NCBI GenBank assembly: GCA_028281495.1
Contig: JANQJU010000064.1
Coordinates: 434,001 to 498,000, forward strand
Direction: 5' to 3'
Length of the DNA: 64,000 bases
Source of the DNA: SAR324 cluster bacterium
GTDB taxonomy: Bacteria > SAR324 > NAC60-12
The position numbers and the translations under genes were made by a program. The notes below the pieces were generated by a model. The model had not been told where the DNA came from, ran no database searches, and saw nothing but the letters and a program-made list of their open reading frames with translations. Positions 1 to 9,067 of this stretch are shown here, in pieces (position 1 is the first letter of the stretch; each line of letters opens with the position of its first letter).

Positions 1-147
1 ACTCTTTCGTGGAGGGTTAAGAAGTTTGTGATACGTGACGATCCTTCGGATTGTACTGATTTTTTTTGGCAAAGGCATGCTCCATCCACAACGATTTGTG
101 GTTTGCCTTCTCATGCCGCGTTTTTTGTGATGCAGCTATTGAACTGA
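1..147 (+). CDS. Possible C-terminal end of an unidentified protein, cut by the window edge
   Basis: Frame 1 is open from the first base to a TGA at 145-147, giving 48 residues with a protein-like composition (a charged stretch with RDDPSD, then FFWQRH). The gene would begin upstream of the window. I do not recognise the family. An open frame this short can occur by chance, so this is a tentative call. Confidence 0.3.
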   Translation, partial: TLSWRVKKFVIRDDPSDCTDFFWQRHAPSTTICGLPSHAAFFVMQLLN

Positions 148-793
148 CTGTTGGAATGGTGATTATTTGCCTGCTTATTCACTTTTCACTATTTGGAATT
201 AGAATATGAGTATCAAATCAGTTCAATAGCACCAATGCGGAAAAATCCAGGCCACCTGAGATTTGTGACCTAGATGTGCTGCGAACTGGTGTTGACCGAG
301 CAGATCGATTAATGCCTTCCTCCCACCAACAGGTCCATTTCCATACGAGGCACGCTCCTCGAATTCTTTAAGAGTGGATTAATTTCCTGGATAGTAGTTG
401 TGTAAAGTGTTTGTTTTATTCCAGCTCGTGGATATATTGAGGAGGCGACGGACAGATCTGCGATGGCCCAAGGTCGTTTGGGGATTTTAATAGAATCCCA
501 CCCGTGCTTATTGAAAAACAAGGAGAACAGCCGTCTGATTTGAGATGAGATATTGCTCGCTGAAAATTTTAATTATTTTTAATTGACAGCTACTTAGTTT
601 TATTTGTATAAGCAAAGTCAAGATAATTATTCGACCAAATGGAGCGTCTTGATCCCTGAGATTGTGCGTTTGTTTTAATTACAAACATTTGGTCGTTAAA
701 GTTAGTCTCAAAATCGCTCTGCATTGATATCAACGCCGAAGGGATGACCTCTAGTCAATTGACAACCAAATTAATAAGCAAGAAAGTATTGCT
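148..793. other. Intergenic region before the histidine kinase
   Basis: About 650 bases with no convincing gene; the short open frames on either strand have no ribosome binding site or recognisable content. It becomes AT-rich towards the kinase gene. The only clear structure is the pair of nested inverted repeats at 632-695. Confidence 0.6.
632..695. repeat. Nested inverted repeat, possible operator or stem-loop
   Basis: CGACCAAATG at 632-641 is repeated as its exact reverse complement CATTTGGTCG at 686-695. Inside, GTTTGT (668-673) and ACAAAC (681-686) form a second small hairpin. It lies about 100 bases before the histidine kinase start, so it could be a control site or the terminator of an upstream unit. 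Function is inferred from position only. Confidence 0.4.
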
Positions 794-2944
794 ATGCCTC
801 TCATAAAAAATAGACTTATTGACCGCAATTCCAATCCCTACTTTTTCTCTCGAACTACCAAGGGAAAAGTAGTCGGTGAAGATCAAAAGATCAATGATCA
901 TACAAATTGGCCGAACCAAAATGAAGGTTTGTATGTATATGCGAAAATAAATAATTATTACTATTCGTTGAGCAAAGATACTAACAAAAAATGGGTTCCT
1001 AAGCATGAATTTGACAGAATTGTAGCAAATCCAACACCACTAAATATTAAAAATTCACTTAAAGTGGAGGTGCCTTCTAATATGAAAAATATCATCGTAC
1101 ATGAAGAAAGAAATTTTTCAGCTATCTGTGGTGGTTTGGACGAAGATGTAGAATTACATAGGCAAAAGGCAGAGCTAATATATAAGGAGTTTCAAGAAAA
1201 AAGAGTTGAATTATTGGAAGATGGAATTTTGAATAGCAACGATTTTTCGAGAGCATTAGAAGCACTACGAGTTTACACTTTTTCAGACGAATACACATTT
1301 TGGGTATATAATCCTCGTACACAAACTTTCACAAAAGAGTATTCTTCTTGCAATATCATAAAAAATCACATCAATTTAAAAATTGATAGATTTAGAAGCA
1401 AGCAAGTGAATCCACTCATAAAATTTTTCGAGTCTAATAAAGAGGCACAAACCAGAAAATTGAATAAAAAATGTTTAAACTATAGGGCGTTCAAAAATAT
1501 GAACACCCAGAATCGAATCCGAATCAAATTAAGAAATAATATGGTCGGCATCCTCACTTTCTATTCGAAATACGAAAACTTTAATATCGATAAATGGTGG
1601 ATGAAATATTTAAATGTCCTGAAGTTGAGGTATAACGAAGTGGTTTCTGTAAGAGAAGAAAAGGCACGCCAGATATCAGAGGTTTTTATAAACAATTATA
1701 CTGTTGGGCATATCGACATATTCTTATATTCATTGGTAAATGCGATGGTCAAGTATTTACACTTTGAAGCATGCTCAATATTTCTTCTGAATAGTAAACA
1801 CGATTGTTTGGAACTTAAGGCTATAAAGGATCTTTCTCACGATGGTATACCTTCTGAATACGTTAGTTATCCACTTAATGAAGATTCAATGACTTCATTT
1901 GCTTTCAAAGAGAAAGAAGGCCTCATGTTTTCTTATGATATTAATAATGACCCTCGTAATTCTCACAGACTCGATGACGAGACCAAGTCATCACCGACCA
2001 ATTGGGTCGCTGTTCGTATTGGCACACATCCTGGTTTGGGGGTGATTAGACTAAAGAATAAAGTGGACAATGTAGGAAAGTTACAAAACTTTTTGGCAAG
2101 TGATATTGAGACTATAGAAAATTTTGCAATGCGTTTAGCCAACGTTATCAGAATAGATCGAAATTATAAAGAAGTCGAAGAGCAAGAGAATATTTGGAAA
2201 AAGAAATTTGAAAACTTGAACAAGTTTAGCCGAATATATGGTCATGAAATTCGCACGCCACTTTCAACATTTCTTACATTTCCTGAGCTGATTATCCAAA
2301 AACTTCGGCGATATAAAAGTGAAATTTTACCTGAAAATGATCTTATCGACTTTGAGAAAAAATTAAACGACATACGCATAATGGGTGAAAGGTTAGAATT
2401 CATAACAGATGTATATCGATTTGATAAGCTTGTGGAAGTGGGAAGGTTTGAGAGGCTACCTGTTGAGGCTAAATTACTAAAACCCGTAATAAACTTTGTA
2501 CAATCTTATCTAAAAGCAACCAGGAATATGAGCTTCTATCAAGATATCCAAGATATTCGAGGGAGATTGGTATATGGCAATCAAAAGCTGCTAACAATGG
2601 TGCTAAACATTTTGTTGGACAATGCAGCAAAGTACTCTACAAATAGAGATAAATATTTTATTGAATTAAATGGTAAATACAATCATAGCAAAGAACAAGT
2701 AGAACTGTCAGTTAACAATTATGGACTTGAAATACACCCAGAAGAAAAAGATCGAATTTTCGACGAGAACTATCGTGGTATTGAAGCTATCAGACAACAA
2801 GCAGATGGAAGTGGAATTGGTTTGTATTTGGCAAGGGTAATTATGGTAAATCATAGAGGATCTATTGAATTAACAAGTCTATCTGATCCAATCACGTTCA
2901 AAATGACAATCCCATCAGTTGTAAGAAGGAGGAGATATGGATAA
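794..2944 (+). CDS. GAF-domain sensor histidine kinase
   Basis: This is a 716-residue two-component sensor kinase that should autophosphorylate and pass phosphate to the regulator encoded next. The first 300 residues match no family I know. A GAF-like sensory domain lies at about 305-450 and a short coiled coil links it to the kinase core. The H-box has HEIRTP with the phospho-acceptor His484, the N-box has DNAAKYS with Asn610, and the G-box is DGSGIGL around 671-677. There is no membrane segment, so it probably acts in the cytoplasm. Its last bases overlap the response regulator by 8 bp, indicating co-translation. Base composition is clearly more AT-rich than the genes from 9 kb on, suggesting acquisition. 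The kinase assignment is secure; the signal is unknown. Confidence 0.92.
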   Translation: MPLIKNRLIDRNSNPYFFSRTTKGKVVGEDQKINDHTNWPNQNEGLYVYAKINNYYYSLSKDTNKKWVPKHEFDRIVANPTPLNIKNSLKVEVPSNMKNIIVHEERNFSAICGGLDEDVELHRQKAELIYKEFQEKRVELLEDGILNSNDFSRALEALRVYTFSDEYTFWVYNPRTQTFTKEYSSCNIIKNHINLKIDRFRSKQVNPLIKFFESNKEAQTRKLNKKCLNYRAFKNMNTQNRIRIKLRNNMVGILTFYSKYENFNIDKWWMKYLNVLKLRYNEVVSVREEKARQISEVFINNYTVGHIDIFLYSLVNAMVKYLHFEACSIFLLNSKHDCLELKAIKDLSHDGIPSEYVSYPLNEDSMTSFAFKEKEGLMFSYDINNDPRNSHRLDDETKSSPTNWVAVRIGTHPGLGVIRLKNKVDNVGKLQNFLASDIETIENFAMRLANVIRIDRNYKEVEEQENIWKKKFENLNKFSRIYGHEIRTPLSTFLTFPELIIQKLRRYKSEILPENDLIDFEKKLNDIRIMGERLEFITDVYRFDKLVEVGRFERLPVEAKLLKPVINFVQSYLKATRNMSFYQDIQDIRGRLVYGNQKLLTMVLNILLDNAAKYSTNRDKYFIELNGKYNHSKEQVELSVNNYGLEIHPEEKDRIFDENYRGIEAIRQQADGSGIGLYLARVIMVNHRGSIELTSLSDPITFKMTIPSVVRRRRYG

Positions 2945-3344
2945 TACGAACATTCTAATTGTAGAAGACGATCATATATCTGCCCAGATTCTTATGGAAT
3001 ACTTTGAAGGGCTTTCTTTTAAAGTTAAGCACTATTCATGGGCAGATGATGTCATGAAATCGATGGAGGAATTAAGAAAATATGACTTAATATCCTTAGA
3101 TTTAATGATGCTGGCAGGCAAGCTTTTGCTGAAAGAAGATAATTATGAGGGTTTGGAAACTGGAGAAAGATTGTATAAAATCATCCGTGAAAAATATATT
3201 AATATGCCGATTGTTATCGTAACTGCGAAAAGTTTGGAGGATTTACAGATAAGGTTTCTAGAGGAACCTCATACGCACTTGGTATTTAAGCCAATTAACA
3301 CAGAAAAACTAGTTAGTATAAAAAATTTTTTGCAAAGAGAGTGA
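2937..3344 (+). CDS. Single-domain response regulator (receiver domain)
   Basis: This 135-residue protein is essentially one CheY-like receiver domain. The acidic pocket is EDD at 10-12, the phospho-acceptor is Asp55, the conserved Thr is Thr96 and the conserved Lys is Lys118 (in FKPI). There is no output domain, so it must act by protein contact or in a phosphorelay. Its start lies inside the end of the histidine kinase gene; the AGGAGGAG that precedes it encodes the last arginines of the kinase and serves as ribosome binding site. A short insertion after the phosphorylation site (about 60-72) lengthens the usual loop. Confidence 0.9.
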   Translation: MDNTNILIVEDDHISAQILMEYFEGLSFKVKHYSWADDVMKSMEELRKYDLISLDLMMLAGKLLLKEDNYEGLETGERLYKIIREKYINMPIVIVTAKSLEDLQIRFLEEPHTHLVFKPINTEKLVSIKNFLQRE

Positions 3345-3556
3345 ACGACTCTATAGGTTATAAGTTCTTTTTAGAATTTGGTTTTCCTAAATACAGAAGA
3401 GAATAAATGGTTGTAGATACAAGCTTTAAAGTGCTTTTAAGCTTTTCACTCGACGTAATAGAAATGGTTGTTAAGTTACTTAGAAACTCACTGTAATGCC
3501 TACAAGGCTAAAAGAACATTTGATAAAACTTGATGCCGTACACGAAGGGGGAATCA

Positions 3557-4210
3557 ATGAATTTAAACCTCAAGAAGCTGGCTTCTACAATTCTGCTTAG
3601 TATTGTAAGTTTTCCTTCTCTAATACTTGGACAATCGGCTGCAAGCTCTATTAATTCTGCCAATATCACTGTTGGCCAGTCAGGTAGCTTCAAAAGTATA
3701 GACTTACTATTCGTGTTTCTCAGCTCAGTAAGTGTAATAGTGAGTGTGCTTACGCTAGCCACAACTATGATTCTAGGTTTCGGCGCTTTTGCTATCTACC
3801 GGAACTACAAAGAAGGTCAAATCATGTACAGCAATTCACTCAACGAGATTGAGGTCAAGAAGAAAGAGTTCGAATTGGATGTTCAGCGAGTTAAAAAGCA
3901 AAGAGAACAGTTCGAAGAAAAGTTTAGTGATATAGATTCAACTATTGAGAAATACGAAACTTTATCAATCAATGAATTTATGAACAAAGGTTTAGAAGTT
4001 GCGCTTGAACGAGAGGAAATTGATGTGCAAGCTATCTTTACAACATTGAGCCAGGTATCTGAAAACCCCAATGTGAAAAGTTATGAGCTTTGTTTGAAAA
4101 TACTCGATGATCCCCGCTTTCAAAGTGAAGATACTTTCATGCAACAAATTCGTGAGAAAGCTAAAGAGTGCATCAATAAACTTATTCATGATGGTAAGCC
4201 TTTGACTTAA
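3557..4210 (+). CDS. Exported or membrane-anchored coiled-coil protein, unknown function
   Basis: The start at 3557 is preferred over an in-frame ATG nine codons earlier because it follows an AAGGGGGAATCA ribosome-binding stretch and puts a signal peptide at the N-terminus (basic NLKK, then a hydrophobic run, then ILGQS). A second long hydrophobic segment follows at about residues 50-80 of the 217. The rest is highly charged with heptad-like spacing (about 85-150), predicting a cytoplasmic or periplasmic coiled coil. I recognise no family. It follows the two-component pair by about 210 bases on the same strand and shares their AT-rich composition, but a functional link is only a guess. Confidence 0.65.
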   Translation: MNLNLKKLASTILLSIVSFPSLILGQSAASSINSANITVGQSGSFKSIDLLFVFLSSVSVIVSVLTLATTMILGFGAFAIYRNYKEGQIMYSNSLNEIEVKKKEFELDVQRVKKQREQFEEKFSDIDSTIEKYETLSINEFMNKGLEVALEREEIDVQAIFTTLSQVSENPNVKSYELCLKILDDPRFQSEDTFMQQIREKAKECINKLIHDGKPLT

Positions 4211-4256
4211 AAATAATTCAGTACTATGTCACGATCAGCAATAACTTTTTGTAAAA

Positions 4257-4420
4257 CTAGAAATAACGAGAATTTTGAGCCAGGATTGGATGACCAATAA
4301 AGACAAGTAGAGACGGTAGAGATATTTCGTTAAGAACCAAACTTGGAAACCTAGACCGAATGTGCGGAATCGCTTGGATAACAATCAGACCTGATAAGCT
4401 ATAGAAAGTACAAATTAACC
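4257..4420 (-). pseudogene. Out-of-frame continuation of the upstream membrane protein (remnant)
   Basis: This frame reads on from the end of the membrane protein at 4399-5523 but is shifted relative to it. It encodes a hydrophobic segment then RSRFPSLVLNEISLPSLLV, similar in pattern to the segment that joins the membrane domain to pentapeptide repeats in related proteins. It has no ribosome binding site of its own. The call rests on pattern only. Confidence 0.3.
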
Positions 4421-5523
4421 AAAATGGCAGTTTGCCCAAAGAAAATTATCGACGCTTCAAATATAATGAAGCGAGTTTGAATCATTGGTTGTTTTTCGGA
4501 TTCGTTGAGCAGAATACTTCTGTTTTTGAACAGCCGTAGGCCGAATTTGATTGAGATTTTGGCAATAGCATAAAGCAACCTTGCCATGCCCACCAAAAAA
4601 AGTGACTGTCCAAATAACCATAATACATTCCAAATAGGCGTCATTCGCCCCAATTGTTCCCAGTGAAAAGCTGCTCCCAGGCATAAAGAAACAAAGATTC
4701 CCCAAAGGTAGGCAATTTCCCAAAAGCCATCAATTTCCTCCCAAATGACCACCCCCCAGTCTGGTGACCAGAAAGCTAATCCGACCCAAGGTAAAGCAAC
4801 TACGATCACTTGGGACAGTTTCCACAACGGAACCCATCCCGTGTTGTGTTCCAATTGAATCTGCCACAAACCAGACCAAGTTTCCGATGAAGTATACTTA
4901 AGTGGGTCTACAACGCGATGCCAGTAGATGCCAAGCAAGCCGATGTCAATCTGCACTAATAGAAAGTGCAATACGGTCATAGGTAGGCCGTGGTAATCGG
5001 AAAATCGCCATTGGATCGAAATCAAAACAAACAATGGGAACACATAAATCAAAGCAAACAAAATGAAACGGAGTAACAGGTAGCTGAACTGACCTGGTTT
5101 GTACCGAACCAAAGCATTGAAAAGGAATGGGTGCAAAAGGCGAGATTTTGCAGTGTCGTCTGCCGTTTCAGCCCAGGCGAACAGCTTTTGACTGTGTTGA
5201 TGCAAGTTGAAGAGTAAGTTCAGATGGAAGGTCAGCAATAACAGTGGGGCAATGATATAAAATCCAAACAATGGCACCGAAAAATTCACCAGCGGTAGAG
5301 GTATGAGACTGTTTGGCACCAACAATTGTAGATCGGTGGTACTGCTGACCGTCACAGCCAGATAGACCTGGATGATTAAAAAAGCAATGAGGAAGTTACG
5401 ATTTTTGCTAGAAGAGGTATCGAGGATGGCTTTATAGTCGGGGGGAAATTTGCCTTCAGATTGAGCGCTGGTAGCCTTGCGAGCTAGTGATCGGATAGGA
5501 TGAGATTTCCGTGGACGCATCAC
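4399..5523 (-). CDS. Multi-spanning membrane protein resembling the N-terminal part of pentapeptide-repeat membrane proteins, probably truncated
   Basis: The 374-residue product has a basic cytoplasmic N-terminus and at least five hydrophobic segments. LNLHQHSQKL, RYKPGQ, IQWRF and MTVLH resemble the membrane domain that in other bacteria precedes pentapeptide repeats. Those repeats are missing here. Just downstream, in another frame (4257-4439), is a continuation-like stretch (RSRFPSLVLNE) reminiscent of the linker that normally follows. A frameshift near 4420 with loss of the repeat region is therefore plausible. The protein is real-looking over its length but may be a decayed gene. The family link is from memory of motif patterns. 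Confidence 0.55.
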   Translation of the reverse strand: MMRPRKSHPIRSLARKATSAQSEGKFPPDYKAILDTSSSKNRNFLIAFLIIQVYLAVTVSSTTDLQLLVPNSLIPLPLVNFSVPLFGFYIIAPLLLLTFHLNLLFNLHQHSQKLFAWAETADDTAKSRLLHPFLFNALVRYKPGQFSYLLLRFILFALIYVFPLFVLISIQWRFSDYHGLPMTVLHFLLVQIDIGLLGIYWHRVVDPLKYTSSETWSGLWQIQLEHNTGWVPLWKLSQVIVVALPWVGLAFWSPDWGVVIWEEIDGFWEIAYLWGIFVSLCLGAAFHWEQLGRMTPIWNVLWLFGQSLFLVGMARLLYAIAKISIKFGLRLFKNRSILLNESEKQPMIQTRFIIFEASIIFFGQTAILVNLYFL

Positions 5524-5963
5524 AGATCCTTTTGGCGAGCATTGGGAGAAAACTTGGTTGATGTATCATGAATTCGTTTGTAATGCCATTGTAGGAAGAA
5601 AGGAGGTACAAACTCAGTCGAGAGTGACAGGACTTTCAATGAAGCTAATTTTGAAAGTTAGGATCCATGCTACGAAAGCTTTTACAAATTCGCTCATTTG
5701 AGAAAGCTATTTAGCAAGACTACTAAATTATCACTTGTTTTGCACACTGAAAGAATTTCGTGAATTATTTTTTTATTCTATTTTTTATTACTAATTATAT
5801 TTTTATTTAATAAATTTTAACTTTACATTGTTGAAAATCCAGGTGAGGCTTTTCTTCACAAAATGAGTGGCAATGCTTGTATCTCCCGGTAAAATGAGTG
5901 GGTATTCTAACTCAATTGACCTGTGCTCTCGTGTTCAACACCAATTTTCGGAAGGAAAATATC
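5524..5963. other. AT-rich divergent intergenic region
   Basis: This lies between a minus-strand and a plus-strand gene and must hold both promoters. Positions about 5757-5825 are almost pure A/T. An 11-base word AAAATGAGTGG occurs twice, about 30 bases apart, around 5861 and 5892. I see no gene in it. Confidence 0.5.
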
Positions 5964-6701
5964 ATGTTTGCGCCTCAAGCCACTCCTGTGATTTACCCTG
6001 AATCGGATGGCAAACCTATGGCTGAAACGGACACCCATCGTCTTCTGATTTTCCAGTTGACGGACATGCTTCAATACGCATTCCCAAATGCTTATGTATC
6101 GGGAAATATTTGCCTGTACTATGAAGAAGGGAATCCAAAAAAGATGATCTCTCCCGACGTGTTGTTGTGTAAATCGCAACCTCCCGATATCAAACGCATC
6201 TATTTAGCCTGGGAAGACCAAGCTCAATTGGACTTGGTTGTGGAATTGAGTTCCGTTTCGACCAAAGCGGTGGATCACAATAAGAAAAAACGTCTGTATG
6301 TTGAAACCCTTCAGGTGCCCTATTATGTGATCTTTGATCCCGAAGCGATCTATCTGCACGCCTTTGAACGGATCGACGGTCAATACCAAAAAATCGATGG
6401 CCGTTTCGGCCGTTTCCATTTGAAGGACTTGGGCATCAGTATCGGCATTCAAACCGATGGCTTTTTGAGGATTTACGATGCCGAAGGTAACCCCGTGTGG
6501 ACCACCGCAGAACGACACGATTTGGAAAAGGAAAAAGCTGAACTGGCGGAGGAAAAAGCTGAACTGGCGGAGGAAAAGGCCCAGTTTGCCGCAAAAGAAG
6601 CTCAAGAAGCCAATAGTCGAGCAGCTCAAGCAGAGGCTCAAAACGAAGCCTTGCAAAAAGAGATTGAGCAGCTCCGACGTCAGATGGCTGAGGGGCATTG
6701 A
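5964..6701 (+). CDS. Uma2 (DUF820) family putative endonuclease with C-terminal coiled coil
   Basis: The Uma2 family has a PD-(D/E)XK nuclease-like fold. Its pattern is visible here: SPDVLL (the conserved Asp), LVVELSS (the Glu) and KKRLYVETLQVPYYVIFDP downstream. The start at 5964 is chosen because GGAAGG precedes it; an in-frame ATG 22 codons upstream has no such site. The last ~70 residues are a charged coiled coil with a repeated AELAEEK unit, encoded by short tandem 21-bp repeats around 6529-6590. Such tails are common in this family. It converges with the oxidoreductase gene, their stops 10 bp apart. The biological role of Uma2 proteins remains unclear. Confidence 0.85.
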   Translation: MFAPQATPVIYPESDGKPMAETDTHRLLIFQLTDMLQYAFPNAYVSGNICLYYEEGNPKKMISPDVLLCKSQPPDIKRIYLAWEDQAQLDLVVELSSVSTKAVDHNKKKRLYVETLQVPYYVIFDPEAIYLHAFERIDGQYQKIDGRFGRFHLKDLGISIGIQTDGFLRIYDAEGNPVWTTAERHDLEKEKAELAEEKAELAEEKAQFAAKEAQEANSRAAQAEAQNEALQKEIEQLRRQMAEGH

Positions 6702-6710
6702 TACTCAAGT

Positions 6711-7757
6711 TCATAGAGATACTGAACGTCGCTCCACACTGCTTTGCTTGGCGAGTTCAATCATTCGGATTGTGTGGCGAGCTTGTTCAGGGGTGACAAT
6801 CAATTCAGCGTGGTGACGGATCACTTGGTAGATGTTTTCGTAGTAGTTTTGGTAGGCACCGGGAAGGGTTTCGACTTTGCCTTTGAGGTGGAGATCATGA
6901 GGTTCGGTGTTGAGTAGCCCCCAGTCGGACTCGGGGTCGGTACCCCAGTTTGCTTCGTTGGGCAGTCTTCCAGCAAATAGGGCTTCTTCTTGTGTATCGC
7001 GTCCGAATTTGACGAAGGAGCCTTGGGTGCCATGAGCCACGAGATGGGGACCCGGTTCGCGAACGAGCATTCCCGCTGTCGTGGTTGCGGTGAAATCGCC
7101 ATAATCCAGATAAACAGAAAACTGATCATCCACTAGACTTCCGTCGCGTTGTTGACGAACGTCCGCATGAAGACGCTGAGGCAGGCCAAACAAAGATTGG
7201 ACCTGATCCAACAAATGAACCCCCAATCCATACAACAACCCCGAAGCAGGCGAAGCTTGTTCAGCCCACACGTCGGTTTTTACATCGTTGCGAAATAGCT
7301 CAAAGTGCGATTCATAGTGGACCAACCGGCCTAATACACCACTTTCCAATACTTTTTTTAGCGTCAAGAAACCGCCATCCCATCGCCGATTTTGATAGAC
7401 GCTCAACACACGGTCTTGCTGTCGAGACAAATCGATTAGAGTTTGGGCTTCTTGAGAAGTCGCGGTGATGGGTTTATCCACCACCACGTGCTTCTGAGCG
7501 TTCAAGGCTTTTTGAGCCATCTCGAAATGAGTGGGATTGGGAGTCGCAATCACGACCAATTCAATTTCCGGATCGTCGAGCAGCTGATCTAAGCTTCGCA
7601 CAACCGTGACCCAAGGGTATTGGGTTTTGGAATGCGTGTGGTGTCGTTCCACAACCGACTTCAGCTGAAAGTGCGGATTGGTGACGAGAAACGGAGCATG
7701 GAAGAATTTTCCGGCCAATCCGTAACCCACCAACCCAACCTGAATGGGATGACTCAT
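6711..7757 (-). CDS. Gfo/Idh/MocA family NAD(P)-dependent oxidoreductase
   Basis: The 348-residue enzyme begins with a Rossmann fold (GLVGYGLAGKFFHAP) and has the family's DKPIT motif, where Lys acts in catalysis or cofactor binding. The C-terminal half is the alpha/beta substrate-binding domain, with GLGVHLLDQ supplying the usual catalytic His region. Family members oxidise or reduce sugars, inositols and related alcohols; the YdgJ-like signature HAPFL suggests that subgroup, but no substrate can be named. AGGAAAG precedes the ATG. It lies 12 bp downstream of the DUF1566-M23 gene on the same strand and may be cotranscribed. Confidence 0.9.
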   Translation of the reverse strand: MSHPIQVGLVGYGLAGKFFHAPFLVTNPHFQLKSVVERHHTHSKTQYPWVTVVRSLDQLLDDPEIELVVIATPNPTHFEMAQKALNAQKHVVVDKPITATSQEAQTLIDLSRQQDRVLSVYQNRRWDGGFLTLKKVLESGVLGRLVHYESHFELFRNDVKTDVWAEQASPASGLLYGLGVHLLDQVQSLFGLPQRLHADVRQQRDGSLVDDQFSVYLDYGDFTATTTAGMLVREPGPHLVAHGTQGSFVKFGRDTQEEALFAGRLPNEANWGTDPESDWGLLNTEPHDLHLKGKVETLPGAYQNYYENIYQVIRHHAELIVTPEQARHTIRMIELAKQSSVERRSVSL

Positions 7758-7769
7758 AACTTTCCTAAT

Positions 7770-8750
7770 TTATGGGCAAAGCATTCCGTTGCTGGTTTTA
7801 CCTTCGATGTCTGCAACAACGGTACCTCCAAAATAGGCTTCAGGACAAATCGATTGAGGCGATCCATTTTCATCCGATTCTTGAAAACCGAAATGGACGT
7901 GGGGATCGGTTGGATTTGTTGCATTGCCTTGATTGTACAAGAAGCCAATGAAATCGCCTTGTTGCAACACATCTCCCACTTTCACCTGAATGAAAGCCAA
8001 TTGTTTTTCCATGTCAGCCACGTCTTGTGACATGGGTTCAAAGGCATAAATCGCATTGAACGATTCTGTCAAACGCACTCGTACATTGATTTGCCAGTTC
8101 ATCGAGATACTACTTCGGGAAATTTCGACTGATTCCACAGTCCCCGGAGCGACCGCTTGGAAACCCGGTACGGCATTGGTCACCGCATGGAGGTCGACTC
8201 CGTCATCACCGAAACCAAAACCAGTAGCCGATGCGATATGATCCAGCTTCGTATAAGGCGCAATCATCGCAATGGGGATACGCTTCACGCAGCGAGTTGA
8301 AGCTTCGTTCATATAATCTAAGAAACTGAAACCGGTCGTACGAAACGCACCTCCTTTATTTTCGACATTTGACCAATAGAAAGGGGGCGCATCGGATGGA
8401 TTTGTTGGAGAGGGAGAGAGGCTACATCCAGAAAAGCCTTCTTTACATAGGTTTTCGTCGGCAAAGTTTCCGTATACATTAAAGATCGTCTCCAGTTCCG
8501 TGTCGTTGGGAAGCCGCCACGAAGTTCCTGTGGTTTCGCAGAGATTATCAGCCCATGCGACGCATTCTGCGTAGCTGTCTGTATCTCGACAGGCATCCCG
8601 ATCCGTCGTTTCTATGATCAAGCAGCCTTCACTGTCTGAATTGACCGCTATCCCACCGGGAGTCGTATTACCTTTTGAACAATTGTAAGCGTGCGCCGCG
8701 CTCGCAATGCCTAAGGTGATCATTGCCATTAAGAGTGTTCGCCAAATCAT
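7770..8750 (-). CDS. Exported DUF1566 (Lcl-type) domain fused to a degenerate LytM/M23 peptidase-like domain
   Basis: The 326-residue protein has a clear signal peptide ending at AHAYN. Residues about 25-165 show the DUF1566 pattern: WRLPNDTELETIF, FYWSN and a closing RCVKR, with many cysteines likely to form disulfides. Residues about 170-310 resemble the M23/LytM beta sheet: GVDLHAVT, AVAPGTVESV, VGDVLQQGDFIGF and the closing HxH motif in PHVHFGF. The first zinc-ligand His of M23 (H-x3-D) appears replaced by acidic residues (DDGVDL), so peptidase activity is doubtful. AGGAG precedes the start. The fusion order is seen in sequence; activity is inference. Confidence 0.75.
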   Translation of the reverse strand: MIWRTLLMAMITLGIASAAHAYNCSKGNTTPGGIAVNSDSEGCLIIETTDRDACRDTDSYAECVAWADNLCETTGTSWRLPNDTELETIFNVYGNFADENLCKEGFSGCSLSPSPTNPSDAPPFYWSNVENKGGAFRTTGFSFLDYMNEASTRCVKRIPIAMIAPYTKLDHIASATGFGFGDDGVDLHAVTNAVPGFQAVAPGTVESVEISRSSISMNWQINVRVRLTESFNAIYAFEPMSQDVADMEKQLAFIQVKVGDVLQQGDFIGFLYNQGNATNPTDPHVHFGFQESDENGSPQSICPEAYFGGTVVADIEGKTSNGMLCP

Positions 8751-9067
8751 AGTTTCTCCTGTTCTTGGTTAAGGGTTTGAGGATTCATCAATCAAGAATC
8801 CAAGAATAGACTGCACCGTCCTACCCGAAGAACAAGTTTAGTGGAATGCAAAAACCAGGACAAATTGACCCAACTATGAAAAAAGGACGTAATATGGGGC
8901 CCCAGAAATCAGATAGAATCCTTCAGCAGAAGTCTTCTGAAGAGGTAAAGCCGAATGGGATTATTGCGGTCAATCGGGGTTTTGTCTTTCTGTGCAAAAC
9001 CTGATAGGAAGGTTCGGTTTGAAACCGGGGGAGACCGGGAATTTCCTATGCTGAGAAAGGGTGTGAG
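8751..9067. other. Divergent intergenic region upstream of ispD
   Basis: About 317 bases between a minus-strand exported-protein gene and ispD. It must hold promoters for both. Just before ispD are two GACCGGG/AACCGGGG-like words (about 9018-9037). I see no gene or strong hairpin. Confidence 0.4.

Noticed and set aside
755..1006. Minus-strand 83-codon frame overlapping the start of the histidine kinase
   Set aside because: Antisense to the kinase in AT-rich DNA, where long chance frames are expected; no ribosome binding site.
6204..6714. Minus-strand frames of 164 and 92 codons under the Uma2 gene
   Set aside because: They mirror the repetitive coiled-coil coding region and lack ribosome binding sites and family content.
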